64,000 nucleotides of DNA from Ascarosepion bandense (GCA_037127315.1 JBBBDQ010000403.1:1934001-1998000); one strand, 5' to 3'; counted from the first letter of the stretch, positions 11,290 through 23,840 are shown. Numbers and translations: made by a program. The notes: generated from the sequence alone by a model not told the origin.

Positions 11290-12245
11290 AGCTCAAGGAA
11301 GTCGGATTTTATGTCTTCGACAATCCAGATCAAGATTAGAAATTATCGAGCAATCTTGTACAGCGAGACTATTCTGAGGACCATAGAAGTTATGCCAGGA
11401 TTTGTCATCGGAGGCCACAATTTATACAACATAAGGTATGCAGATGATACAGTGCTGATAGCAGACACGGAAAGGAATCTACAAGACCTCCTACAGAAGG
11501 TAGCTGAAGAGAGTGACAAGAAAGGACTACAAATAAAATGCAAGAAAACCGAATGCGTGGTCATCAGCAAAAAGAGCAGCCCAAAATGCCAAATACAGGT
11601 GGGGGAGACTAAAATCAAGTAGATACAAAAATTTCAATATCTAGGAAGTGTTCTAACAGAAGACGCAAAGTGCAACATTGAAATTCGAAGGCGAATTGGC
11701 ATGGCGAAGGACGCGTTCCAGAAGTTGAGTAGAGTATTAAGAAACAGGAAAATTTCGCTAGAAACAAAGAAGAGAGTACTGGATTGCTATGTGGTGCCTG
11801 TCCTTCAATATGACAATGAATGCTGGACAATATCATCAAAGATGAAGGAAAAACCTGAAGCAATTGAGATGCTCTACAGAAGGATGCTTCGGATATCATG
11901 GACCAAGCATGTGAAAAATGATGAAGTTATGGAAAGGATGGAAACGAAAAGAAAATTAAAGCTGAGCATCAAGAAGAGACAGCTAAGTTCTTGGGACAAG
12001 CAATGAGGAAGGAGGACTTGGAGAACTTGCTAATAACAGGATACTAACCTGATGGAGGGAAAAAGAAGGAAAAAGAGACAGGGGAAAACATAGGATAACA
12101 TATTTGAAGAGCCTGATCAGGTGGATAACAGAACGACGGTTGTGTGGTATAACAGGAGAAAGCGTGCTAAGAGCCACCGGAGATAGAGAGACATGGAAAG
12201 CCATGATCGCCTACGTCCTGAAAAGACAGGGCACATAGAAGACTT
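11290..12245 (+). mobile_element. RTE-like LINE fragment
   Basis: The plus strand reads NIRYADDTVLIADTE (RT catalytic YADD), then VPVLQYDNECWTISSKM and RMLRISWTKHVKNDEVMERM, interrupted by a stop and a frameshift. It ends with the GGGCACATAGAAGA terminus of the family. It is 5' truncated and lies in the gamma5 upstream intron. Confidence 0.8.
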
Positions 12246-12414
12246 CGAATAATGGTAAAGGGCTAAACGGAATACGCCCATTACCCAAAAATGCCAATAG
12301 TCAGAAAAAAAAAAAATAAACAAATTATTGGTCAGAATTCATGCATAGAGGTGAATAAAAGTATCTCATCTGAAAAGGCAAACATATTGTTTACAGTTCA
12401 TATAAACATGTTGA

Positions 12415-13150
12415 TATTCTTCAGGACGTAGGCGATCATGGTTCTCCACGTCTCCCTATTCCTTGTGGCTCTTAGTATGTTTGCTCCTGTTACTCCTGGC
12501 AACCCCCGTTCCGTCATCCACCTGATCAGGCCCTGCAAATATGTTATCCGCTGCCTTCCTCTGTCTCTCTTTCCTTCTATCTGGCCAGTCAGTATCAGGT
12601 TCTCCAAGCCCTCCTTCCTCATTGCGTGTCCCAGGAACTTCAGTTGTCTCTTCCTGATGCTCAGTATTAATTTCCTTTTTGTTGCCATTGTTTCCAAAAC
12701 CTCATCGTTGCTGGTATGTTCAGTCCACAATATCCGCAGCATCCTTCTGTAGAACCACATTTCCGCTGCTTCCAGTTTTGTCCTCATTTTCGATGATATT
12801 GTCCAGCATTCACTGCCGTATTGAAGAACTGACATCACATAGCAATCCAGCACTCTTTTCTTTGTTTCTAGTGAAATTTTCCTGTGTGTTAGTACTTTAC
12901 TCAGATTCTGGAACGCGTCCTTTGTCATGCCAATTCGCCTTCGGATCTCTGTGTCGCACTTTCCATCTCCTGTTAGAACACTTCCTAGGTATTTAAATTT
13001 TTGTACTTGCTTGATTCTGGTATCCCCCACCTGTATTTGTCATTTTGGGTTGCACCTTTTACTGATCACCATGCATTCAGTTTTCTTAAAGTTTGTTTGT
13101 AGTCCTTTTTTGTCACTCTCCACCGCTACCTTCTGTAGGAGGTTTTGATG
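12415..13150 (-). mobile_element. RTE-like LINE fragment, longest intact frame
   Basis: A minus-strand frame of about 210 codons (12398-13030) covers YLGSVLTGDGKCDTEIRRRI to GLPGVTGANILRATRNRETW. It points towards the preceding plus-strand copy, so the two fragments are convergent and inverted. Confidence 0.82.
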
Positions 13151-13376
13151 TTGATACTATGCCAGAATACTAGGCGAGAAATGGTTGCTCTCGGCTGGAC
13201 TCATGAGAGAGAAAGTCTGATATCATGGAGGGGCGAAACTTTTTATGATCCTTGAATAGATGCCACTGAAGAAGCACTCTGGTGCGCAATACTTGCGTAT
13301 GAAAGAAACAGGTGGCAAACAGAACTAAAATGCATCAAGTTTTGAATCTATAAAGGAAGCAATTAAAAATACTTAC

Positions 13377-13403
13377 CGAGATATTGCAAACGTTCTTTAT
13401 AAC
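13377..13403 (-). CDS. Micro-exon beta5 (27 nt), linker
   Basis: Acceptor ...ataacAG, donor GTAAGT, phase 1 to 1. It encodes GYKERLQYL. Confidence 0.82.
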
Positions 13404-13524
13404 CTGTTATGAAAGAATAAAATAGTTATTTAGAATAAAGTAACTCAATATGATTAGACAAATGAGCATATCAGTGTTCACAGTTAGAAAAAGTTTAAAA
13501 CCACGGATATAAAAAGGAGTATGT

Positions 13525-13525
13525 C

Positions 13526-13593
<68 letters not shown>

Positions 13594-13873
13594 TATAGCA
13601 ACAACAATACCAATATTAAGAGAACTAACTCTACCGAAACTAGTATTAATCAAGCTATAATTTAAATCGTCTTGTATTACCCACCAAGAACATACTCAGA
13701 AGGAAAATAAGGGGAAGCAAAAAAAGAAACAAACGAAGTACATGAACAAAAAGTCAAGCACTCGTAAGAAAGAAAAAAAAAACGAAAACCCAACACTAAA
13801 GCCCTCAATACAAAAGTAGAGCAAACAAAGACAGAAAATCTAAGCAAGCGCCAACAACCTACCACGGTTTCAC

Positions 13874-13912
<39 letters not shown>
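13525..13912. repeat. TA microsatellites flanking unassigned sequence
   Basis: (TA)n tracts at about 13529-13586 and 13877-13911 enclose some 290 bp in which I recognise nothing. Confidence 0.7.
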
Positions 13913-13914
<2 letters not shown>

Positions 13915-14057
13915 AAAAACTGCTAAAAAGTTTTAAGTTTAAAAATGTATTTTTTTGACAGTATTTGTTTATTTCTATTATTATATTTTATATTTCAGAA
14001 ACATTTCCTATTTGTTATTATATATATATAACAAATAGGAAATGTTTAGAAATCTGA
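13911..14057. mobile_element. Fragment of the TAGGAAAAACT foldback family
   Basis: The left part matches one arm of the element at 32616-32834. It runs into a small separate hairpin (about 13997-14055) with a TA-rich loop. Confidence 0.5.
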
Positions 14058-14520
14058 CTTGTTTCTCTTTTATTAACGCTTTGTCAGAGATTGAGAGAAA
14101 GCAACAACAAAAAAAACTTTTGTATTTTCAATTTTATTTGGATCGATGCACATCGCTCAGTCATGTATCACAGCGATTAAAACTGTAGTTAATTCTAAAC
14201 ATATCTAAGTTTGTGAAAATTCTAATATGTCTAAGCGGGCATCGGATGGTAATGTGTATTCGCATTTGTATAGTAGTAGGAGGTTTAAGTCATCATCAAG
14301 AACCAATATGGAGTCTGTGTCATAGTTATTTTCATTGTCTGCATTTTCGTAACCTTTGGGAAGCTCTGCGTTTCAAATGGTCTCACGTGACGTCATGTGT
14401 AACGGCTGTTGAGCACCACATGAAAGAATGCGATTTATTTAAATAGTTAATTTAATATTCCTAATAAACATCTGAATTTCTCATCTACTTAAAAGATAAA
14501 CCTTTTTAATCCAGTATATA

Positions 14521-14672
14521 TACTTTCAAATAAAACTCCGGAAATTACATATGTCGTATGGCCATTTCAGTTAGAAAAAATCTCGCTTCTTCAACGATAA
14601 ATTCTTTCAAAGAATTTTCTCGCTGAAATGGCCATACGACATATGTAATGTTCGGAGTTTTATTTGAAAGTA
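14521..14672. mobile_element. Foldback element, about 50-bp arms
   Basis: Arms of about 50 bp (14521-14570 and 14623-14672) are near-perfect inverted copies around a loop of about 50 bp. Confidence 0.7.
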
Positions 14673-14865
14673 TACATATTTGGCTCTGTAAATAATATAT
14701 ACTATATACATCGGGCCTTCTATCAGGATCATTTTTAGTATTAATAAAATTAATATTAGTAGGATATTTTTTGGGATTTTGCCTACAAGCCATTTTCGTT
14801 TGGGGTTTATATATATATATATAATTTCTTCGATTCTTCTAACTCTTTCTCTCAATCTCTTCATA

Positions 14866-14866
14866 A

Positions 14867-14910
<44 letters not shown>
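14866..14910. repeat. (CA)n(TA)n microsatellite
   Basis: Uninterrupted dinucleotide repeat. Confidence 0.9.
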
Positions 14911-14944
14911 GCAAATGCAAAAGAACGAAGAATGAAATTGCAAC

Positions 14945-15262
14945 GTTCAAAACAGTCAGTTAAGTGCCATGCGCGATACATGCTTCGGCGATCATGTCTC
15001 GAAAGAGACATGACTGACTGGGCAGAAGATTATCCCGCCATTGCTTTCTGCGGTAAACTGGTTGCCGACCAAGGCTATAGAACCCAATCTGTCCTATTAT
15101 TTAACCCATAACTGGAGGGAAGAGACGGATTAATACCTTTCCCAAGAGTATTTGCGCGTAAGTGAATGCAAGGAATTCAACTGGAATTCGAACTCGGTTC
15201 CCCGATTTCTCGTTCCGAGCCGATATCCACTGCGCCACAACGCACATTAAAACACAACCTTT
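14945..15262 (-). mobile_element. tRNA-derived SINE
   Basis: On the minus strand a tRNA-like head (GCAGTGGATATCGGCTCGG and B box GAGTTCGAATTCC) is followed by a body ending in CAGTTAAGTGCCAT. It is the fullest copy together with 18125-18455. Confidence 0.75.
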
Positions 15263-15457
15263 AAAACAGTACTTTATATAAAAATAGACCAATATATATA
15301 TAGTAATTATTCATTTATTATTTATTATTCAACTTTTGCATTAGAACATGTAAGTAACTTCTACAAAATTGTACACTTAACAATGATGGTTGCCATCATT
15401 GTTAACTACCTGATTAGACTTTTACAAGTCAGATAAAATAATCAAAACTTGACCTAC

Positions 15458-15484
15458 CATGGAGGGTCCATCTAGTGTCATAGC
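15458..15484 (-). CDS. Micro-exon alpha5 (27 nt), linker
   Basis: Acceptor ...tttgcAG, donor GTAGGT, phase 1 to 1. It encodes SYDTRWTLH, the most diverged alpha, with the YDxxW(N/T)L pattern kept. Confidence 0.78.
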
Positions 15485-15599
15485 CTGCAAAATACAAGAA
15501 AGCTAATGGTTAGTAAAAAAAAATCGTGGTTTGTTTTTTTAAACACATTTTGCATTGACAATTAATAATGTGCAACGTTGCAATCAATACATATATAGA

Positions 15600-15955
15600 C
15601 TTATAGTCATATCACGTTAAAACACCGGTTGCTGAAGTTAAGCAAAGTCGAATAGGGTTATTACCTGGATGGGAGACCGCATGGGTATACTAAGTGCTGC
15701 TAGTTTGGATGTGTGGGTGTAATGGATAATGACTTGGAATTGTTTATCGGAGAACAGAGTTCTAATTCCAGTCGGGATTGTTGTATTCAATTACACATGT
15801 ATACCCTTGTGAAAGGCATGAACGCAACGCTCTCTCCCCAGCTAGGGGCTAATTAGTAAAACTTGTATTAAAAAAAACATTATTATCTAAAAAAATCGTA
15901 CAGCCTTTAAATAGACTGCAAAGGTTTGACAAGCAGTAGAAAACAAATATGTCAA
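15600..15955 (+). mobile_element. Composite 5S-tRNA SINE
   Basis: The 5S-like head keeps GTTAAGCAAAG and TGGATGGGAGACCGCATGGG, close to a normal 5S gene core. A tRNA-like body (TAATGGATAATG, GAGTTCTAATTCC) and the shared tail (CTTTAAATAGACTGCAAAGG) follow. Confidence 0.72.
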
Positions 15956-16610
15956 TTAATATATATATTTAAATTTATTAAGAATATGCTTGTGTTTGCC
16001 TTTTAAAGATATGATAATATGAACGGTTTCCTTATAAAAAAAACGTTCGACATTCATTGACTGTGCACTCAATACTATTTCAGACTGAAATTTATAAAAT
16101 CTTTTCATGAAAAGGATTTTTCAGGAAAATATGATTTCAAGAAAATATGATTCTCTATTTCCAGTACTGACGAGGCTTTCCTTCCTAACTTTTTGTTTGA
16201 AGTCGTGCTGAACGTCTCGAGTGTAGCGTTATTTTGTCTTCGCATGATATGTGTAATCACTTTTACTTCTTGCTTCTGTCGAAAGTCTTCAAATGACGTG
16301 GTTTCGTTTGTCTGGTCTTTGTGTGTGATTCTGCAGCGCCAATTCTCGATGTACGAAAAGGGAATGTCCTCGCTCAGACATACAGGTTTTATTAATTCGA
16401 AGTCATTTTAAACCATTGATCTGAGAAAGAGGTTACATGCAACTGACAATTTAATTTAATTTCTGAACAATTCTAGCGCCATGCATGAAATCCACGTGAA
16501 ATCTCGATCTGATGACGTCATTTAAAACACGCGTTTGGAAGTTACCGTTTTGGTAGCGGTGTTGGGCAAAATTACACCTAGTACAGCTTATTCTATGTCC
16601 TCTTTTCTTA

Positions 16611-17274
16611 TCTAAACTTATTTATAAATGGAACTTTGTCTCTGTGTGTGTCCGTTATTTATAGATTCCGAAACGGCTGAACCGATTTTCTTGAAAATTT
16701 ACACAGTTGTACTATAAGCGTCTGCGAGTGTTCTTAGCTAGGATTTATGTCGAGGTACTCCCGATAAATATCGAAAATCGATAATCGAAAAAATCGGGTT
16801 ATAGAAGGAGTGGTCCGACTTTATTCAAATTTAATACACTTATAGACAAAGACATTAGAAACGATATTCAGAAGTTTCATGGTTGCAGTTCTTACAATAG
16901 AGCAGAATATATATATATATAAGGCAAGATGTGTGTGTGTGTCTGTTTATCTGCTTGTATGTCTGTATTTCTTTCAGCCCTTTTACTTCAGTTTTTGCTT
17001 CGGGTTTGGCTCTAAGTAGGTATAATTGTAGTTCTTAGTCTCAGCCATGATACCATTTACTCAGAGAACTTATCAAAATTCAGTTTACGACGAAAAAAAC
17101 TTACATCAAAATTTGAGTTACATCCATTCATTTTTCTTTCAGTCTACGGTTTCGCTGGAAACAACTATTGATTTTTAGTCTTTCGTGCCAACGTCCAAAG
17201 AGTTAGAACTCCAGGATCATAGATTAGTTTTAAAGCTTTCATTAGACCCGAGCAACGCCGGGCTATATTGCTAG
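16611..17274 (+). mobile_element. Helitron-like non-autonomous element
   Basis: It starts TCTAAACTTATTTATAAATG directly after an A and ends GCTATATTGCTAG directly before a T, the A/T insertion and TC...CTAG ends typical of Helitrons. A CCCGAGCAACGCCGGG hairpin lies about 10 bp inside the 3' end. No Rep/helicase coding. Confidence 0.72.
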
Positions 17275-17379
17275 TCTGCTATAATTTTTTGTCATAATTG
17301 ATGTACATATCAAATTATTTCAAGTATAGCTTGATTTTTTTTATGATGGGTGCATATAATACTGGTGTATTCTATGGTA

Positions 17380-18012
17380 TGGTGTTTGTTCAGGCGCCCC
17401 TGTTGTTCATCTCAGTGTTCTCGATAGGCTCCAAAGAAGAATCTGTTATGTAACAGGTCATGACCTGGCAGCTTGACTCCAGCCACTTTCTCACCGATGG
17501 AATGTGACTTCCCTCTGTCTCTTCTAAAAATATTTTCATGGTTTCTACTCCGACGAACTTTGATCACTGGTGCCCCCACCACAATAATTTACTCCTGCAA
17601 CCGAAATGGCAACAAGGTCCCACCCATTTAGAGTTAGTTCAACCAAATGCAGTCGACAATTCTACTCCACCAGCTTTTTTTTCTCGCACTTCCCGCCTGT
17701 GGAACTCTGTTCCGTAAAGTTGCTGTTCTGACTGCTACAATCTCCAGGAATTTAAATGAAATGTCAATACCCATTTCCAATCTACTTGACTGCAGTCCTT
17801 TCTACATCACCCCCCCGTATATCTTGTTTTTTTCCTTTCTCTCTACCTTCACAACTGTCTTCACACCTGTGTTCCCATCCTTCTCTTGCCATTTCTCTAA
17901 CGCTCCCTGTAACTATCTTTTCTTCACTCTCAACATGCTTAAACCTTTACTCTCTGACGTAGACCCCTGCGCATCAGTGGCGGATCCGCCTTACTTGGGG
18001 TGAAACGATAAA
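17380..18012 (+). mobile_element. CR1/Jockey-like LINE 3' fragment
   Basis: Broken plus-strand pieces of the family C-terminus (CHDLAA, SHRWNVTSLCLF-like), followed by the 3' UTR and the CCTTACTTGGGGTGAAACGA tail. Confidence 0.68.
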
Positions 18013-18124
18013 AAGAATTCAGGGTCGTAATAATTGCTGAAAATATGATACATTTTTTACTACATATAATGAACGGCTACCCCTATATATGCAGACATTG
18101 AGAACAACTGATACATTGCGGTAT

Positions 18125-18455
18125 TCTTAGAAAATCTTTTATGTGCGTTGTGGGGCATTGGATATCGGCTCGGAACAAGAAATTGGGGAGCCGAGTTCGA
18201 ATTCCAGCTGAATTCATTACCTTCACTTACGCGCAAATACCCTTAGGAAAGGTATTAATCCGTCTATTCCTTCCAGTTATAGGTTAAATAATAGGACAGA
18301 TTGGGTTCTATAGCCTTGGCTGTCAACTAGTCTACCGTAGAAAGTAATGGTAACCTACTGCGGGATAATCTTCTGCCCAGTCAGTCATGTCTCTTTTGAG
18401 ACATGATCGCCCAAGCGTGTATCACGTATGGCACTTAACTGACTGATCCTAAAAC
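18125..18455 (+). mobile_element. tRNA-derived SINE
   Basis: tRNA-like head (GGATATCGGCTCGGAAC, GAGTTCGAATTCC), then the body and a terminal CACTTAACTGACTGAT. The plus-strand counterpart of 14945-15262. Confidence 0.75.
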
Positions 18456-18459
18456 TTAT

Positions 18460-19110
18460 TTTGCCATGTATTTACACAAGCAAATTAGTAAGGTTATGCC
18501 GTTTTACTTCTTTCATCTGTTTTACTCCTTCCTGAAGATCTCCTATTTTCCTTCCTCATCATATGTTCTTCGTGATATTACGAGTAAATCTAACAAATGG
18601 TTTGAAGGTTTGAGTTTGGTTTAACGGCATATCAACCTCTGTGGGTTATTTAATGCCAAAAAGATGTTCAATTATAGTGAGAAGGTTGATTTAGTCTGAT
18701 TTTAATAAAAGAATTTTTGTTTTTATTCTTTTTTATGTTAGGTGTCTTTTAGTTTTGCATTCAAAAATGTTTTGTTTAGAATTTTTTCCTTCAAAAATAT
18801 GTTATGGCAATAATTTTTCTTCAAAAATGTATATTTTTCTCCAAAAGTCTATTTTTATGTATGTATTTCTATAAAAATCTATTTTTATGCTTTCATAGTG
18901 TTTTGACCCCAGTTCGGGGGTTAACTATTTGCCCAAAGCTGGGACCCTAACAGGTGCTACCACTCCGAGTAAGAGTGGACCTGAGAACAACAGCAATTAA
19001 AAGGTGGTTCAACGCTCCTCAAAACCTTCCAATCAAAGGCTTGCTGCCGGATTCAGTTTACAGTCTTGCCTAGGACGATTAACAAATGGTGCGAAAAATA
19101 TTATTAAAAA
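18460..19110. other. Unassigned intron sequence
   Basis: T-rich with imprecise repeats of TTCAAAAATGT at 18740-18900, then less AT-rich DNA at 18905-19085. Nothing recognised. Confidence 0.35.
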
Positions 19111-19146
19111 TTCAAAATCGAATTTATCAAGAAACAATTTACTTAC

Positions 19147-19710
19147 TCCAATAGAGTCTGTACACTAATAACCATGTATATCTTTCAAGTTCCGTGTAGC
19201 TGGGTACCCTGAGAATAAACCATCTGTATGGGACGCTGGCTATACTCTTCACACCTTTCATGTACACTTCTCCAATAGCCACAACAAATATCTTGACATC
19301 TTCGCGTTTCAGTATGTCGGCCTGTGACCTGGTCCACAGAAGATTGTTCGTTCTGCCGTTAGTGATGGCGATGGCCACGTTAATTACGTGCAGTCTGGCT
19401 CCATCTTTTAAAGTAAATGAGAAACGTCGGACATAGTTTAAGGCACGATTTGTGTATTCCTGTCCTTGAATATACGGGATCCTATCAATAGCCTTCAACA
19501 CTTGTTGCAGATCACTGTAGGTGTTCAGATTGAAGTCATCTCTTTCCCATGTGCTGTAAGTGACAACACCGACTCTCACATGGCTTGGTGCTATACGGAA
19601 GTACTTGATGACATTCTTCACAAAGGTTTTCACTCTCTTGAAATTTTCCTTGCCAACATACGTGGATGAGTCGATGATAAACATGATGTCCATTCGTGCT
19701 GTGTCGTAAC
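19147..19710 (-). CDS. vWFA exon 5
   Basis: A 564-bp exon, phase 1 to 1, acceptor ...ccctAG, donor GTAAGT. The protein starts GYDTARMDIMFIIDSS. Motifs are DSSTY, TNRAL and ITNG. It differs from exon 2 at VKTF, YIQGQ and in the last 25 residues (ERYTWLLVYRLYWS). Downstream of its donor the similarity to the 47.6-kb copy fades within about 40 bp, which marks the edge of the tandem duplication. Confidence 0.88.
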
Positions 19711-19856
19711 CTAGGGAAAGAGAGGAAATTATGATCCATTAAAATCATAGAAGAAAATCATTTACTTTTTAAAATTGCTTTTGAAGATTATAGATTTATT
19801 AAGTCGGGTTTGCAAGACGAAAGTTGAATTAATATTTATCAAAAAACTCTACTAAC

Positions 19857-19880
19857 CTCTAAGCTTAATTTCTTTTCGTT
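19857..19880 (-). CDS. Micro-exon delta4 (24 nt), linker
   Basis: Acceptor ...tttgcAG, donor GTTAGT, phase 1 to 1. It encodes ERKEIKLR. The 146-bp intron to vWFA exon 5 has the same length as in the duplicate copy. Confidence 0.82.
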
Positions 19881-20097
19881 CTGCAAATAGAAATATAAAA
19901 TTTATTTGAAAAATCAAATGAGAAACATTTAATAAGCGCAATATACAATATGTGGAAATATATTTGAGATTATTTTAATTCTTGCACATAATTCATAACA
20001 TAATTCTGCTTTCGCATCCTTTTTTTTCTTAGTTCACACGTACGTCATGCCTTACCAATATCTCATAAGGAATAGACTATTCCTTTTTAATCGGGAG

Positions 20098-21905
20098 GAA
20101 AAATGAAAAAGACATATCAGAGAGGCTGTCTGATTTGAGTGAGAAAAAGAAAGAATTAACAAACAAAAGAAACACGTGAAAGAAAAAAGAAAACAAAAGA
20201 AAGTAAAGAGCACGAAACGGAAGAAAAGAAAACTAAATTAAAAACGCAAAATTAAAGAAAAAAAACAAATGAAAAGAAAACAAAAAAAAGAAAGAAAACA
20301 AAAGAAAGAAAAGAATTCCAATGAAAAGAAGGAAAAAAGATATAAAAAGGAAGAAATCTAAAAAAAGAAACAAAAAAAAGAAAACAATAAAAGAAACAAA
20401 AAGTAATCAAAAGAAAGAAAAGAAAAGAAACAAAGCTAAAGAAGCAATAGAAAGAAAATAAAAGAAGCAAAAAAGAAATAAAAATAAACAAAACTAAAGA
20501 AAAGAAACAAAAAATAAAAGAAAAAATAATAAAAAAAACAAAAGAAAAGAACAAAAGAAGCAAAAAAGAAATAAAAGGAAGAAAACTAAAGAAAAGAAAC
20601 AAAAAAGAAAACAATAAAATAAAGAAAAACTAATCAAAAGAAAAAAACAAAGCTAAAGAAACAAAAGAAAAAAATAAGAAGCAAAAAAGAAATAAAAAGG
20701 AACAAAATTAAAAAAGAAGCAAAAGAAAGAAAACAATAAAAGAAACAAAAAGTAATCAAAAGAAAGAAAAGAAACAAAGCTAAAGAATCAAAAGAAAGAA
20801 AACAAAAAAAGCAAAAAATAAATAAAAAAAAACACAACTAAAGAAAAGAAACAAAAGCAAACAAAACAATAAAAGAAACAAAAAGTAATCTAAAGAAACA
20901 AAAGAAAAAAAACAAAGCTAAAGGAGCAAAAGAAAAAAAGAAGCAAAAAAGACATAAAAAGGAACAAAATTAAAAAAAGAAACAAATGAAAGAAAACAAT
21001 AAAAGAAACAAAAAGTAATAAAAAGAAACAAAAGAAAAAAACAAAGCTAAGGAAGCAAAAGAAAAAAAAAGAAGCAAAAAAGAAATAAAAAGAAACAAAA
21101 CTAAAGAAAAGAAACAAAAGCAAGAAAACAATAAAAGAAAAAAAATGTAATCAAAAAGAAAAACAAAGCTAAAGAAGCAATAGAAAGAAAATAAAGAAGT
21201 AAAAAAGAAATAGACAGAAACGAAACAAAAGAAGTAAGAAAGAAATAAAAATGAAGAAAACTAAAGAAAAGAAACAAAAAAGAAAACAATAAAAGAAACT
21301 AAAAGTAATCCAAAGAAACAAAAAAACAAACAAAGCAAAAGAAACAAAAGAAAAAATAAGAAGCAAAAAAGGAATAAAAACGATCAAAATTAAAAAAAGA
21401 AACAAAAGAAAACAATAAAATAAACAAAAAGTAATCAAAAGAAAGAAAAGAAACAAAGCTAAAGAAGCAAAAGAAAGAAAACAAAAGAAGCAAAAAGGAA
21501 AGAAAAAGAAAGAAAACTATAGAAAAGAAACAAAACAAAAAAGAAACAAAAAGTAATTAAAAGAAACAAAAGAAAAGAAACAAAGCCAAAGAAGCAAAAG
21601 AAAGAAAAGAAAAGAGGCAAAAAAGAAATAAAAAGAAACATAACTAAAAAAAAGAAACAAAAGAAAGAAAACAGTAAAAGAAACAAAAAGTAATCAAAAG
21701 TAACAAAAGAAAAGAAACAAAGCCAAAGAGGCAAAAGAAATAAACAAAAGAAGCAAAAAAGAAATAAAAGGAAACAAAACCAAAGAAAAGAAACAAAATA
21801 AAGTTAACAATAAAATCAACAAAAAATATTAAAAAGAAATAAATGAAAAGAGAAATAACAAAAGAAAACGAAAGAAAAATTGAAAAAAAAGAGAAAAGAA
21901 AATTT
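20098..21905. repeat. Purine-rich satellite, about 1.8 kb
   Basis: The plus strand is almost all A and G in AAAG, AAAC and AAAAG words. A marker (AAAAGTAATC and variants) returns at intervals of roughly 120-155 bp, so there is a higher-order unit. The phenylalanine-rich minus frames are by-products. Confidence 0.85.
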
Positions 21906-22330
21906 GAATTTCATGAAATCTTCATGAGTAGTAATAGTTTTATTATAATGTTTCAATTTTCTCCGTAACGATTTCAGTTACATAATACGAATGTTGCAAA
22001 CCATACAAATACATATTGCATTTGTATAATTTATTCATATAATATTAGAAACGGTTTTGTCTTATTTATTGAGACATTTAATGTAATTTCTCCAATCATC
22101 TAATGTTTGGAATTGAAGCAGTTACTGAGAGCAGCAATGACTATTTTAGATTTGATCATTCAAAGTTAATGTCTTTTTAATATTGAATTCGTAGCTGAAA
22201 ATGCATACGTCTTCACATAGTAATAAAACGGTTGATTGTACGCCGGGAAACTTATTTCAGTTATGGAAAACATTTTACAGAGTAATGATTGCATGAAATA
22301 ATATTAAAATAATTTGGGATGTCTACGCGT
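21906..22330. other. Unassigned sequence
   Basis: Between satellite and LINE. It is conserved in the duplicate at 50400-50820. Confidence 0.4.
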
Positions 22331-22332
22331 AC

Positions 22333-23500
22333 TTGTTGATGATGAATAATTTCCCATACTGCAACCTCTTTCCCAGAGACGAAACGTCGCAAGCCTCATG
22401 CTACGCTATCGCTCTTTCTAATGCATGTATTCTGACGAGCTATATTCCTTGGTTTCACCAGTCCGGACTTTTGCAGCTGGAATCCGCCATACTCCCTGAT
22501 ACCATAAGATTCCAAGTAGGTATGTACGCCGATGACACCACAGTTTATTCTCGCCTCGACCAAAAATCTGGTGTGGGCGACAAAGCCAACCTTGCAGCCG
22601 AGCTTGGAAAGGACCTCCAATCCGTAGTGGACTGGGGTAAGAAATGGCTCGTAAATTTTAATGCTTCTAAAACGAAGCTACTATCAATTAATCATCATAG
22701 ACAATCGTACCTACCTCCTATTAGCATGGACCAGGCTTGCCTCCCAGAGAGTAAAACACTACGCCTCCTTGGTCTCACACTTTCAGTGGACCTCAAGTGG
22801 AATGAATATATCGAATTCATTGCTAAATCTGCTGCTATGAAAGTCGGTTCTCTGTGCAGGGCCCGGAGGTTTTTTCCGTCTGAATCTCTCCTGCACATTT
22901 ATAAATCTACCATCCGCCCGTGCATTGAATACTGTTGCCATATCTGGTCGGGTGCCCCTGCTATTTTCCTTGGGCTTCAAGACAAGGTACAGCGGAGGGT
23001 CTGTAATGTGATCGATACCGACTTAGCAGACCACCTGCAGTCTCTCTCTCACCGGCGCGACGTGGCTTCCCTGTGTCTCTTCTATAAATACTGTCACGGC
23101 TTCTGCTCCGATGAACTTAGATCACTGGTGCCCCCTAGGTTCGAATTTGCATGAGATACTAGATTAGCAACTAGATCCCACCCTTTTACAGTGAAACCGA
23201 TAAAATGCAACCGCAACTTCTACTCCAACAGTTCCTTTTCTCGCACTTCCCGACTGTGGAATTCTCTTCCACATGACTGCTTCCCCGACGGCTACAATCT
23301 CCAGGAGTTTAAATGTAAGGTCAATAGACACCTCCTAACAAACTAACTTCCATTCTTTCAAACACTCTTCCCACCCACCCAACTATCTATCAGCCCCTTC
23401 TGACATTTCCTATATCTAACCACTCTTCCTATTTACCTCCCTCTATGTAGCCCCAAGCGCAATAGTGGCAGTGGAATGCCTTGCTTGGGGTGAAATGATT
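22333..23500 (+). mobile_element. CR1/Jockey-like LINE fragment with YADD motif
   Basis: A 273-codon frame reads VGMYADDTTVYSRLDQ (RT catalytic), LLGLTLSVDLKWNEYIE and SHRRDVASLCLFYKYC. It ends at a TGA that is an Arg codon in the duplicate copy. The region before YADD does not look like RT, so the element is 5' truncated or chimeric. The 3' UTR ends with CCTTGCTTGGGGTGAAATGA and an A-tract near 23500. Confidence 0.82.
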
Positions 23501-23804
23501 AAAAAAAAACACCACGTAGTCTGGGATGAACCAGCCTCATTTCCTTTGTATTTTATTTTTAAGGACAGTTTAATTCCCAAGAACTGCTGCTTCGTGAAAC
23601 AGCTAACAACAGGATTTTTTCCCAAATAACTACATTTTAACCTCTTAGCGTCTACGATTAAACGTCATCTTTTCTACCTAACCCCATAAACTGCATTACC
23701 TGTTTTTCTTATTATCATAAAACATTATACAGTAACATTAACTTGAGTGGCTCTTAGACCGGGATTTGTCTTCAACAGAAACAAAAAAGCAAATTTAAAC
23801 GTAC

Positions 23805-23840
23805 CTTCCTCTCTGAACTCTAAGAGGTACTCTTCGTTTT
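23805..23840 (-). CDS. Micro-exon gamma4 (36 nt), linker
   Basis: Acceptor ...aatttcAG, donor GTACGT, phase 1 to 1. It encodes ENEEYLLEFREE and is identical to gamma1. A CR1/Jockey-like LINE copy ends about 300 bp away. Confidence 0.82.

Noticed and set aside
20252..21734. Phe/Leu/Ser-rich minus-strand ORFs (also 48786-50226), looking like membrane proteins
   Set aside because: They are translations of the complement of a purine-rich satellite; overlapping frames give the same composition.
22333..23154. Intact reverse transcriptase gene (also 50823-51794)
   Set aside because: The frame lacks the RT region upstream of YADD, the two duplicates stop at different points, and the 3' coding end is out of reach in both.
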